Position numbers and translations under genes: made by a program | Shown here: piece by piece, positions 51,310 through 58,093 of the stretch | Numbering within the stretch: the first letter of the stretch is position 1 | Layout of the letters: each line of letters starts with the position of its first letter | NCBI GenBank assembly: GCA_963696655.1 | Contig: CAVOLB010000123.1 | Span: 1 to 64,000 of the forward strand | Direction: 5' to 3' | Length of the DNA: 64,000 bases | Source of the DNA: Hypericibacter sp963696655 | Lineage (GTDB): Bacteria > Pseudomonadota > Alphaproteobacteria > Dongiales > Dongiaceae | Notes under the pieces: model-generated | Seen by the model: only the letters and a program-made list of their open reading frames with translations | Databases searched by the model: none | Told to the model about the DNA's origin: nothing

Positions 51310-51643
51310 GTTTCTTCTCGTTGCTGTCGAGTTCACGCAGATAGGCGTCCAGCCGGTCGAGGCGCGCTTCCCAGAAGCGGCGGTAGCGATCGACCCAGTC
51401 GGCGACTTCCCGCAACGGCGCCGCATCGATCCTGCAGGGCCGCCATTGCGCTTCGCGGCTGCGGACGATGAGACCGGCGCGCTCCAGCACCTTGAGATGC
51501 TTGGAGACCGCGGGAAGGCTGATCTCGAACGGCTCGGCCAGCTCCGACACCGAACTCTCGCCCAAGGCCAGCCGCGCGAGGATCGCGCGCCGCGTCGGGT
51601 CGGCCAGGGCCGCGAAGGTGGTACTGAGCTGGTCGGGTGTCAT
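51266..51643 (-). CDS. ArsR-family helix-turn-helix regulator
   Basis: A 125-residue winged-helix repressor: LSTTFAALADPTRRAILARLALGESSVSELAEPFEISLPAVSKHLKVLERAGLI. It has no obvious metal-binding CxC motif, so it belongs to the non-metal subgroup usually paired with AHSA1 proteins. The C-terminus is strongly basic (KKHARKGRKRRRR). It heads the minus-strand cluster down to 48,343. The 139-bp gap upstream (51,644-51,782) contains an AT-rich stretch near 51,655-51,690 that may hold its promoter. Confidence 0.92.
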   Translation of the reverse strand: MTPDQLSTTFAALADPTRRAILARLALGESSVSELAEPFEISLPAVSKHLKVLERAGLIVRSREAQWRPCRIDAAPLREVADWVDRYRRFWEARLDRLDAYLRELDSNEKKHARKGRKRRRRETH

Positions 51644-51782
51644 CGTTATTACACCGCGTCATTAATTAACCTCACGGTTAAATACTCTTTGCAGTCGGAC
51701 GTCAAGACGTCACTTGGGAGAGATAGGCGACGAGCCGGCCGGAAGCGCCGGCCATCACCGAAATCACACAGGGGAAGAAAGC

Positions 51783-52142
51783 CTAGGCTTCGACGATCAC
51801 CTTGAAGCCGCCATAGGACATGCGCTTCGGGTCGAAAGGCATGCCTTCCGGCATCGCCATCTTCGCAAGGCGCGGATCCTTGATCACCTTCGCCACCACG
51901 CTATCGCGATGGGCGCGCGATTTATAGACGACCCAGGAGAAGACGACGGTCTCGCCGCGCTTGACCTTCACGACCTTGGTAAAGGGCTGCCCCATCTTCG
52001 CTGCGAGATCGTCGCCGACACATTCGCGATATTCGAGCGCGCCATGCTCGCGCCAGACCTTGCTGGCCAGCTTCGCCATGCGGCGATAGACCGCCAGGTT
52101 CTTCTTCGGGATCGGCAACAGAAATCCATCGACGTAGACCAT
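51783..52142 (-). CDS. DUF1428-family protein
   Basis: A 119-residue protein: YVDGFLLPIPKKNLAVYRRMAKLASKVWREHGALEYRECVGDD and MPFDPKRMSYGGFKVIVEA, the DUF1428 (dimeric alpha-beta barrel) signature. Function is unknown. It lies 25 bp downstream of the MarR gene and is probably co-transcribed and controlled by it. Confidence 0.9.
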   Translation of the reverse strand: MVYVDGFLLPIPKKNLAVYRRMAKLASKVWREHGALEYRECVGDDLAAKMGQPFTKVVKVKRGETVVFSWVVYKSRAHRDSVVAKVIKDPRLAKMAMPEGMPFDPKRMSYGGFKVIVEA

Positions 52143-52167
52143 CGGGGTCCCCAAAATTTGAATGGGA

Positions 52168-52614
52168 TCAGGAAAGCGCTATCAGATCGCTGCGCAGCCG
52201 GTCGGGGCCGGAAGCGCCGAGCAGCCGGTCGATCGCCGCGTGCGTCCGCTTCCAGATCGGAACGGCCGCGGCCAGGAGCGAACGGCCGGCCGAGGTCAGG
52301 GCCATGCGCCGGCTGCGCTTGTCGGCCTCGTCGACGGTCACGGTCACCAGCCCCCGCCGCTCCAGCGGCTTGAGATTGGCCGTGAGCGTGGTGCGGTCCA
52401 TCGCCAGCAGATGCGCCACGCTGCCGATGCTGGGAGGCTCGGGCCGGTTGAGCGACATCAGCAGCGAGAACTGCCCGTTGGTCAGCGCCAGCGGCCGCAA
52501 GGCCTCGTCGAACCGCCGCGCCACCGCCCGCGCCGCCCGCTGCACATGCAGGCAGAGGCAGGTGTCGCGGACCAGATGCGTGATCTCGTAAGGGACTTCG
52601 TCGCGTTTCGACAT
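52168..52614 (-). CDS. MarR-family regulator
   Basis: A 148-residue winged-helix regulator: LTNGQFSLLMSLNRPEPPSIGSVAHLLAMDRTTLTANLKPLERRGLV followed by the DEADKRSRRMALTSAG wing. Two Cys near the N-terminus (DTCLCLH) could give redox sensing, as in OhrR-type proteins, but this is inference. A perfect palindrome lies 12 bp upstream of its start, consistent with autorepression. Confidence 0.92.
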   Translation of the reverse strand: MSKRDEVPYEITHLVRDTCLCLHVQRAARAVARRFDEALRPLALTNGQFSLLMSLNRPEPPSIGSVAHLLAMDRTTLTANLKPLERRGLVTVTVDEADKRSRRMALTSAGRSLLAAAVPIWKRTHAAIDRLLGASGPDRLRSDLIALS

Positions 52615-52625
52615 CGCACCATTAT

Positions 52626-52637
52626 GTTGATATCAAC
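52626..52637. promoter_or_regulatory. Palindromic operator upstream of the MarR gene
   Basis: GTTGATATCAAC is a perfect 12-bp palindrome located 12 bp before the MarR start. MarR proteins usually bind such short palindromes at their own promoter. Confidence 0.55.
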
Positions 52638-52839
52638 CTATCTGTCAAGATGACAGCGGCGCGATCGCCCGGGGCCGGAAATTCTCGGGTTTTCATGCCG
52701 AGAACGGGCCCATCCCCTTGGATTCCCGCGCGATCTTGCCGCAGCCCCCTCGCCTTCCCCGCCGCGCCGCCCGATATATGCTGTGGGCGTCTGTGTCGCC
52801 GGTCTTTACGGCGCCGTCCTCAAAGGGGAATCTGTCGCC

Positions 52840-53436
52840 TTGAAGCGTGGCCTCTTCCTTGCCGGACTGGTGATCGTCGCCGCGGTCTTCGTGACGAGCG
52901 TCGCCGTCCTGCTGCTCGAATGGCGGGCCCGCGAGACCGGCCAGACCACGGCCGCCGATATCGGTGGACCCTTCAGCCTGACCGATCAGGACGGGAAGAA
53001 GGTCACGGATGCCGACTATGCCGGCCAGTGGAAACTGGTGTTCTTCGGATTCACTTACTGCCCCGAGGTCTGCCCGACGACCTTGAATCGCATCTCATTG
53101 GCCTTGAAGGCGCTGGGGCCGCTCGGCGACAAGCTGCATCCCCTCTTCATCACGATCGATCCGGAGCGCGACACGCCGGAGGTGATGAAGAGCTATGTGA
53201 GCGCCTTCGACAAACGGATCACCGGCCTGACCGGCACGCCCGCCGAGATCGCCGCCGTCGCCAAGGCCTATCATGCCTTCTACCAGAAGGTGCCGCAGGG
53301 CAACGACTACACGATGGACCACAGCACGCTGATCTATGTGATGGGGCCCGACGGACGCTACGAGACGCTGCTGCGTTACGACGACAGCCCGGCCGAGATG
53401 GCCGAAAAATTGAAGCCGCTGCTGCAGCAGGGCTGA
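52840..53436 (+). CDS. SCO1/SenC-family copper chaperone
   Basis: A 198-residue membrane-anchored thioredoxin-fold protein. An N-terminal helix (GLFLAGLVIVAAVFVTSVAVLLL) is followed by GPFSLTDQDGKKV, FGFTYCPEVCPTTLNRI (CxxxC copper site) and the distal His in DHSTLIYVMGPDG. SCO proteins deliver copper or reduce the CuA site of cytochrome oxidase. The start is taken as TTG at 52840, preceded by AAAGGGGAA; a GTG at 52783 gives a longer form. It is followed by a PCuAC gene after 54 bp. Confidence 0.92.
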   Translation: MKRGLFLAGLVIVAAVFVTSVAVLLLEWRARETGQTTAADIGGPFSLTDQDGKKVTDADYAGQWKLVFFGFTYCPEVCPTTLNRISLALKALGPLGDKLHPLFITIDPERDTPEVMKSYVSAFDKRITGLTGTPAEIAAVAKAYHAFYQKVPQGNDYTMDHSTLIYVMGPDGRYETLLRYDDSPAEMAEKLKPLLQQG

Positions 53437-53490
53437 CCCCAGGCGCGACCGCCGCTGGCGCCTCGACCCTTCAGGAACGGGATCGAACCC

Positions 53491-53964
53491 ATGATTCTCA
53501 GAGACATGCTCGGCGGGTTTCTCGCCCTTTTCATCGCCGTCGCGAGCGCCGGCCAGACCCATCACTACAAGCAGGGGCCGCTGCAGATCGACGATCCCTG
53601 GTCGCGCGCCACGGTGAGTGCGGCGCCCAACGGCGTCGTCTATCTCACCATCAAGAACACCGGCACGACGGCGGACAAGCTGATCGACGTCGCCTCGCCG
53701 GCGGCCGATCAGGCCCAGGTTCACGACATGAAGGTGGAGGGCGACGTCTCGCAGATGTGGCTGGTCGGCAGCGTCGAGCTTCCGCCCGGCCGCACCGTCA
53801 CGTTGGCACCCAACGGCCTCCATATCATGCTGCTCGGCCTCAAACAGCCGCTCGAGGCGGCACAGACCTTCCCCGTGACGCTCACCTTCGAGAAAGCCGG
53901 CAGCATCACCATCGATGTGCCGGTCGAACTCATGGGTGCCACGGGACCGTCGCAGGGGAGCTAG
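53491..53964 (+). CDS. PCuAC-type periplasmic copper chaperone
   Basis: A 157-residue exported protein. The copper-binding motif H(x)M...H-x-M appears as VHDMKVEGDVSQMW and NGLHIMLLGL, within the DUF461/PCuAC fold. An N-terminal hydrophobic segment (MLGGFLALFIAVASAG) is the signal. PCuAC works with SCO1 to load copper into cytochrome c oxidase, matching its neighbour. Confidence 0.92.
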   Translation: MILRDMLGGFLALFIAVASAGQTHHYKQGPLQIDDPWSRATVSAAPNGVVYLTIKNTGTTADKLIDVASPAADQAQVHDMKVEGDVSQMWLVGSVELPPGRTVTLAPNGLHIMLLGLKQPLEAAQTFPVTLTFEKAGSITIDVPVELMGATGPSQGS

Positions 53965-53989
53965 GACGCAACGCGCACGTCGTAGAGAA

Positions 53990-54015
53990 CCCCTCCCCCT
54001 ACCCCCTCCCGCAAG
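53990..54015. repeat. Left part of an interrupted dispersed repeat, with target-site duplication
   Basis: CCCCTCCCCCTACCCCCT followed by CCCGCAAG. It matches the first part of the intact repeat at 7.55 kb. The last 8 bases (54,008-54,015, CCCGCAAG) recur at 57,929-57,936 on the other side of the transposon and are its target duplication. Confidence 0.85.
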
Positions 54016-54100
54016 GGCAAATATATACTTGACATACATAGAGTGACTCTTGCGACCTGAGGCGATAGTGTGAACTCGCCCCATGGTTGAGGAGATCACC

Positions 54101-54394
54101 ATGAATAACGAAATTTTGGCTGCAATCAATGGTTTACGGATAGTCCGTCTTTACTACGAGCCCGGCTGGCGCACCATCGAGTGCCATGCATACGGGACCA
54201 GTACCGAGGGCCACGAATTGCTGCGCGCCTATCAGACCGAGGGGGCCAGCGCTTCCGGAGAACATGTCAATTGGAAGCTTTTCCGCGTCGATCGGATAGG
54301 GAAGCTAGAGACTCTCGCAGGAACCTTTGCAGGGCCTCGACCTGGCTATAAGCGTGGCGACTCAGCCATGACGCAAATCTACGGTCAGCTATAG
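54101..54394 (+). CDS. Small WYL-like domain protein (transposon passenger)
   Basis: A 97-residue protein beginning MNNEILAAINGLRIVRLYYE with GAGGAG 6-7 nt before the ATG. The pattern ELLRAYQTEGASASGEHVNWKLFRVDRIGKLETL resembles the WYL ligand-binding domain (AY...W..FRvdRI), but no DNA-binding domain is attached. WYL domains bind nucleic acids or nucleotides and regulate defence genes in other contexts. The assignment is by motif only. A TTGACA hexamer in the left terminal repeat (54,029-54,034) could contribute to its promoter. Confidence 0.6.
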   Translation: MNNEILAAINGLRIVRLYYEPGWRTIECHAYGTSTEGHELLRAYQTEGASASGEHVNWKLFRVDRIGKLETLAGTFAGPRPGYKRGDSAMTQIYGQL

Positions 54395-54410
54395 CGGCGC
54401 CGCAGTCACA

Positions 54411-54435
54411 CGGCCCCGCTTCATAGGCGGGGCCG
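54411..54435. terminator. Hairpin after the WYL-like gene
   Basis: CGGCCCCGC and GCGGGGCCG form a perfect 9-bp stem around TTCATAG, 17 bp after the stop codon. Confidence 0.55.
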
Positions 54436-54526
54436 TTGTGCGCGGCACAGTCCGAGCTATGGGGGCTAGCGGGTCTCATGTACCAAATCCTGTCTTGGGG
54501 TTGGCGCAACAACCATGGGGGAAGCA

Positions 54527-54802
54527 ATGACCCATTACGTCATCAGTTACGATCTTCACAATCAGCGCACATATCAGCCCGTATGGAATCTATTGAACCA
54601 GTGGGGCGCGGCCAAATTGCTGGAGTCTCTCTGGCTTGTGACCCTAGATGCCGGGGCCGGTCCAGTTCGGGACGCCCTACTGGCGGTCGTTGATGCCGAT
54701 GACAGCATCGCAGTCATAGAACTAAAGACTGGCTCTGATTGGGCTAGTATTAGAGTCGTTCCTGCGGGCCTCACATGGCTCAAGAACAACATCCACGCCT
54801 AA
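54527..54802 (+). CDS. Cas2/SinR-like small protein (transposon passenger)
   Basis: A 91-residue ferredoxin-like-fold protein. THYVISYDLHNQRTYQPVWNLLNQWGAAKLLESLWLV resembles stand-alone Cas2/VapD/SinR-type proteins, with an Asp after the first strand (SYDL), where Cas2 has its conserved Asp. No CRISPR repeats or Cas1 are present, so a CRISPR role is unlikely. GGGGGAAG precedes the ATG at 54527. The TAA stop coincides with the target duplication of the nested IS5 element, so the reading frame is intact. Confidence 0.6.
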   Translation: MTHYVISYDLHNQRTYQPVWNLLNQWGAAKLLESLWLVTLDAGAGPVRDALLAVVDADDSIAVIELKTGSDWASIRVVPAGLTWLKNNIHA

Positions 54803-55734
54803 GAGGCTGACTGAAAAAGGAGTTGGGTGATTTCAATCGGTTGTGATTCCGTTGGGTTGCGAATCTCAATGGAGATCACGATGGCCTGGACTGAAACCAC
54901 CCGACCGCACTATCGGCGCGATGCCTTGCGATACGCAAGCGACCTGACGAATGCGGAATGGGCGTTGATCGCGCCCTTGATGCCGATGGCTTCCAAACTG
55001 GGGCGGCCGAGAAAGACAAATCTGCGCTCGGTGGTGGAGGCGATCCTGTACATGGCTTCGACCGGCTGCCAATGGCGCGCGATCCCCAAGGAGTTCCCGC
55101 CCTACTCGACGGTGCAGAGCTACTTCTACGCCTGGTCGCACAAAGGCTTACTGGCGCACATCAACCACATGCTGGTCACGGCCCTGCGCGAGAGGGTCGG
55201 GCGAGAGGCCAGCCCCACGGCGGGGGTGATCGACAGCCAGTCTGTGAAGAGCACCGAGTGTGGCGGGCCACGAGGCTTCGATGCCGCCAAGAAGATCAAA
55301 GGCCGCAAACGCCATATCGTCACCGATACCGAGGGCTGCCTGGTCGGGGTGCAGGTTCACGCTGCGGATATCCAGGATCGCGATGGCGCGCCCGACGTGC
55401 TGATGTCGATCCGCTCTCTCTACCCGTGGCTGCGCCATGTGTTCGCCGATGGCGGCTATGGTGGCGACAAGCTACGCGACGCCATGGCCGCGCTTGGTCA
55501 ATGGACCTTCGAAATCATCAAGCGCTCCGACGCCGCCAAGGGCTTCGAGTTGCTGCCTCGCCGATGGGTGGTCGAACGCACCTTCGCCTGGCTCGGCCGA
55601 TGTCGCCGCCTCGCCAAGGACTTCGAAGCCACCATCGAAAGCGCCGTGGCCTGGATCCTCGTCGCCCACATCCGTCGTCTCACGCGACGCTTGGCGAGAC
55701 CTTGAAAGGCGCACAGCTTTATGAGTCAGAACTC
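54803..55734. mobile_element. Nested IS5-family insertion sequence (about 932 bp)
   Basis: The left end GAGGCTGACTGAAAAAG and the right end (reverse strand) GAGTTCTGACTCATAAAG are imperfect inverted repeats. They are flanked by TAA on both sides (54,800-54,802 and 55,735-55,737), a 3-bp TNA-type duplication as in the IS1031 group. The single gene inside is an IS5-type transposase. The exact ends are uncertain by a base or two because the repeats are imperfect. Confidence 0.7.
54881..55705 (+). CDS. IS5-family transposase
   Basis: A 274-residue DDE transposase: SDLTNAEWALIAPLMP, STGCQWRAIPKEFPPYSTVQSYFYAW, catalytic Asp in GVIDSQSVKST, second Asp in HVFADGGYGG and the YREK-like RRWVVERTFAWLGRCRRLAKD with the catalytic Glu. 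All three acids are present, so the enzyme is probably active. The start MAWTETT at 54881 is preferred over longer frames from 54827 or 54869. Confidence 0.92.
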   Translation: MAWTETTRPHYRRDALRYASDLTNAEWALIAPLMPMASKLGRPRKTNLRSVVEAILYMASTGCQWRAIPKEFPPYSTVQSYFYAWSHKGLLAHINHMLVTALRERVGREASPTAGVIDSQSVKSTECGGPRGFDAAKKIKGRKRHIVTDTEGCLVGVQVHAADIQDRDGAPDVLMSIRSLYPWLRHVFADGGYGGDKLRDAMAALGQWTFEIIKRSDAAKGFELLPRRWVVERTFAWLGRCRRLAKDFEATIESAVAWILVAHIRRLTRRLARP

Positions 55735-55829
55735 TAAGTAACTCTCCCGAATTTTGACCGGCACGCGCAATAGGCGGGCGACCGCCACGATCAGGGCGGC
55801 CCGCAACTCTTTCATGGGCTGGTTCCTCG

Positions 55830-55991
55830 TTAAGTGACGGGAGCGGCCTTGCGTTTCTTGGCCGCCGGCTTCGTCGGTGCCGTCTTGTGCTGCGGCGGGG
55901 CCGCAAGTATGCGCCGCAGGGCGTCATCTAGCGACGGCGGCGGCTGACTGTCTTTGGGCGTGCGTTTTGAGCGATCCGGGGGCTTTGGCAT
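55830..55991 (-). CDS. Small Pro/Lys-rich protein, possible passenger gene
   Basis: A 53-residue frame, MPKPPDRSKRTPKDSQPPPS then LDDALRRILAAPPQHKTAPT, ending KKRKAAPVT. It is basic and proline-rich around a short helix. Its ATG overlaps the DUF3800 start by two bases, head-to-head. No ribosome-binding site is evident. A second short frame (55,815-55,726, MKELRAALIVAVARLLRVP...) follows with GAGGA before its ATG and runs into the IS5 end. Protein-like composition is the main support; no family is known to me. Confidence 0.35.
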   Translation of the reverse strand: MPKPPDRSKRTPKDSQPPPSLDDALRRILAAPPQHKTAPTKPAAKKRKAAPVT

Positions 55992-56709
55992 GTATCTGAT
56001 TTATATCGATGACTCACAGGACCAGAAATCCAAATTCTACACCTTTTCTGCAATCGCCATCAAAGATGACAAATGGAAGGACATATTCTCGGAGTTAAAG
56101 GCCTTTAGACGTAGGTTGCGCGCGTCCGATGGCATTTTTGTATTTAAAGAACTTCACGCTTGGAAATTCGTATCGGGTCGCGGCCACATTGCTCCGGGCA
56201 TAGTGACCAAATCTCGGCGATGCGACATTTTCCGGGAAGCACTCACGCTGCTGTCCCAGCAGAAGGGCCTTAGAATCTTCAATTCCGTTATTCAGCATCA
56301 TCAAGACCGTGCCTTTGAACGCCTATTGAATCGGATACAGCGCACAATGAAAGCGGCTGACAGCCAGGCGCTCTTGATATGCGACGAAGGCAAAGAAGCC
56401 GACTACACCCGACTCGTTCGTAAGATGAGCGTTCACAATCCTATCCCCAGCCGCTTCGGCACTTGGGTTGGGAGTAGCAAGACAACCAAGAACATCCCGC
56501 TAGATAGAATTATTGAAGACCCGTTCTTCAAAGATTCTAAGAAATCTTACTTCATCCAAATGGCGGACTTTTGCGCCTACTCCCTGCTTCGAAAGGAGCG
56601 ACCGCTTGCGTCTAAAACGGCCTATGGCTTGGATAAAGCATTTGCCCTACTCGGGCCGCGTTGCGTAAAGGTCGCGAACCGCAACGATCCCTTCGGGATC
56701 ATTCGCTAA
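55990..56709 (+). CDS. DUF3800-domain protein (transposon passenger)
   Basis: A 239-residue protein beginning MYLIYIDDSQDQKSKFYTFSAIAI, the DUF3800 signature (YxDDS). Other conserved-looking parts are FKELHAWKF, SQALLICDEGKEADYTRLVR and the C-terminal SYFIQMADFCAYSLLRKE. The D-D, E/D and QxAD acids are compatible with an RNase-H-like nuclease fold, but catalysis is inference. AT-rich codon use separates it from chromosomal genes. DUF3800 genes are frequent on mobile elements; their biological role is not established. The ATG at 55990 has CGGGGG upstream. Confidence 0.8.
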   Translation: MYLIYIDDSQDQKSKFYTFSAIAIKDDKWKDIFSELKAFRRRLRASDGIFVFKELHAWKFVSGRGHIAPGIVTKSRRCDIFREALTLLSQQKGLRIFNSVIQHHQDRAFERLLNRIQRTMKAADSQALLICDEGKEADYTRLVRKMSVHNPIPSRFGTWVGSSKTTKNIPLDRIIEDPFFKDSKKSYFIQMADFCAYSLLRKERPLASKTAYGLDKAFALLGPRCVKVANRNDPFGIIR

Positions 56710-56716
56710 AAGCGAC

Positions 56717-56742
56717 GGGGCCCCGCATTTCGGCGGGGCCCC
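56717..56742. terminator. Hairpin after the DUF3800 gene
   Basis: GGGGCCCCGC and GCGGGGCCCC form a perfect 10-bp stem around ATTTCG, 8 bp after the stop. The 172-bp gap to the transposase gene holds nothing else recognisable. Confidence 0.65.
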
Positions 56743-56881
56743 AATAGCAGGGCCTACCCCCACCACTGTAGATGGAATCGGTCCTGCACCGGACAGCAGA
56801 CTCTCTCTGCTGAATACCGTCAATCCCTTTTCCGGCTAGCGACCCTGAACGAGTATTCCCAGTCCGCGAGTCGAAGCAATT

Positions 56882-57865
56882 TTAGGAATTGTTTGAACTC
56901 GTTAGCGGACATTCTCTTACGCTTCCGACCGACGAGGCCCCCCCATAGGTCAGCCGCTTGCCTTCGATGCCCTTGAGCGCCTTGTTCGTGCGCTCGACAT
57001 CACTCACGCCAAGGCCTGAGCGCTCGTTGTAGCGGAAGTCAAACTCCGCCAGATAACGCTTCAAGTGCTGCTGGCTGACGTGGTGATACACGCCATTGAT
57101 GCCGCGCTTGAGGATCGAGAAGTAGTTCTCGACCGTGTTGGAGTGTGCTTCACCGCGAACGTACTCGCCGGCGCCATGATTGACCGTCTCGTGCTTCGCG
57201 AACTCTTTGCCAGGGTGGTAGTACTGGCCCGCTTCGTCGGTCATCAGGAACGACTTGCGGTCGATCTGGGCCACAAGGATCGGGCGCAAGGTCTTAGCGT
57301 TGACCTCGGGGATATGATGCGACCGGACGCGGCCCTGACGCTCGACCAGCGACAGAACGGCCTCTTTGCCCTTGCCGCCAATGTTGCCATCGGTCCGCTT
57401 GTTGCGGTGCTTGTTCTTTTCCTTGCCGCCGATATAGGTCTCGTCGGACTCGACTACCTTACCCTCGCCACCCAGCGGGCCGGAGAAATGGCCCTCGCGC
57501 ATCGCTTCACGGATGCGATGGGTCATGAACCAGGCTGACTTGTAGGTGATGCCCAACATCCGCTCTAACTGCTTTGAACTACAGCCTTTTTTGGAGCAGC
57601 AGAGCAAATAGGTTGCGGCTAGCCATTTGCTCAAGGGGATCTTCGACCGCTCGAAAACCGTACCGACCGTGACCGTAAAATGGCCGTTGCAGTCCCGGCA
57701 GGCATAGAGGCCCGCGCGGTGCGACTTACCAGCAACTTTGTGGATATGGTCCATACCGCCGCAATGGGGGCATACCGGGCCATTGGGCCAACGGACGGCC
57801 TCAAGATGCTCGCGGGCTGCGGCGTCATCGCGGAAGATCGGGGCGTCTAAGGTTGCGGCGGCCAT
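56882..57865 (-). CDS. IS1595-family (ISXO2-like) transposase
   Basis: A 327-residue transposase. An N-terminal zinc ribbon CPHCGGMDHIHKV...CRDCNGHFTV is followed by the ISXO2-like DDE domain: VESDETYIGGKEKN (Asp), FLMTDEAGQYY (Asp) and HSNTVENYFSILKRGINGVYHHVSQQHLKRYLAEFDFRYNERSG. These are complete. It moves the surrounding 3.9-kb element. An AAGGAG ribosome-binding site 9 nt before the ATG lies inside a perfect hairpin (see 57,868). Confidence 0.94.
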   Translation of the reverse strand: MAAATLDAPIFRDDAAAREHLEAVRWPNGPVCPHCGGMDHIHKVAGKSHRAGLYACRDCNGHFTVTVGTVFERSKIPLSKWLAATYLLCCSKKGCSSKQLERMLGITYKSAWFMTHRIREAMREGHFSGPLGGEGKVVESDETYIGGKEKNKHRNKRTDGNIGGKGKEAVLSLVERQGRVRSHHIPEVNAKTLRPILVAQIDRKSFLMTDEAGQYYHPGKEFAKHETVNHGAGEYVRGEAHSNTVENYFSILKRGINGVYHHVSQQHLKRYLAEFDFRYNERSGLGVSDVERTNKALKGIEGKRLTYGGASSVGSVRECPLTSSNNS

Positions 57866-57867
57866 TT

Positions 57868-57892
57868 CATATTCTCCTTAACGGAGAATATG
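57868..57892 (-). promoter_or_regulatory. Hairpin masking the transposase ribosome-binding site
   Basis: On the minus strand CATATTCTCC and GGAGAATATG form a perfect 10-bp stem with loop GTTAA, 2 nt before the transposase ATG. The right arm and loop contain the AAGGAG Shine-Dalgarno sequence. Transcripts entering from outside the element would fold this structure and hide the site. Confidence 0.6.
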
Positions 57893-57928
57893 GGGTCTGG
57901 CCCGGCGTACGTCAAGTATATATTTGCC

Positions 57929-58075
57929 CCCGCAAGGGGAGGGGGCATGAGTTTTTCTCGGCGCCGTCTCTTCTCGGAGAAAACGCGAGTTTGTCCGGGG
58001 CCCTTACTGTTTGCGGGCGTGAGGGTCAGAACTTCGGAGAAACAAAATTGATCCACGCCCCCTCCCCTTGCGGGA
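57929..58075. repeat. Two half-repeats in inverted orientation flanking a 100-bp spacer
   Basis: 57,929-57,947 (CCCGCAAGGGGAGGGGG) is the right part of the repeat split by the IS1595-family element. 58,057-58,075 (GCCCCCTCCCCTTGCGGGA) is the same sequence inverted, the left part of a second copy split by the IS110-family element. The spacer between holds no gene; it has a short TTCTCGG... hairpin near 57,955-57,985. Confidence 0.8.
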
Positions 58076-58093
58076 GCAACCATGATCCGAAGT

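Larger units (their letters stand above)
54016..57928. mobile_element. 3,913-bp IS1595-family transposon with passenger genes
   Basis: Both ends carry the inverted repeat GGCAAATATATACTTGAC, extended to 22 bp with one mismatch (54,016-54,037 and 57,907-57,928). The element is flanked by the 8-bp direct repeat CCCGCAAG, the length expected for IS1595-family transposition. Removing it restores the intact dispersed repeat. It encodes an ISXO2-like transposase at the right end and passengers of a WYL-like protein, a Cas2/SinR-like protein, small basic proteins and a DUF3800 protein. A separate IS5-family copy is nested inside. Passenger genes are visibly more AT-rich than the surroundings. Confidence 0.88.

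Noticed and set aside
54527..54802. CRISPR-Cas adaptation gene
   Set aside because: The protein is only Cas2-like; no Cas1, other Cas proteins or repeat-spacer array is present anywhere in the window.
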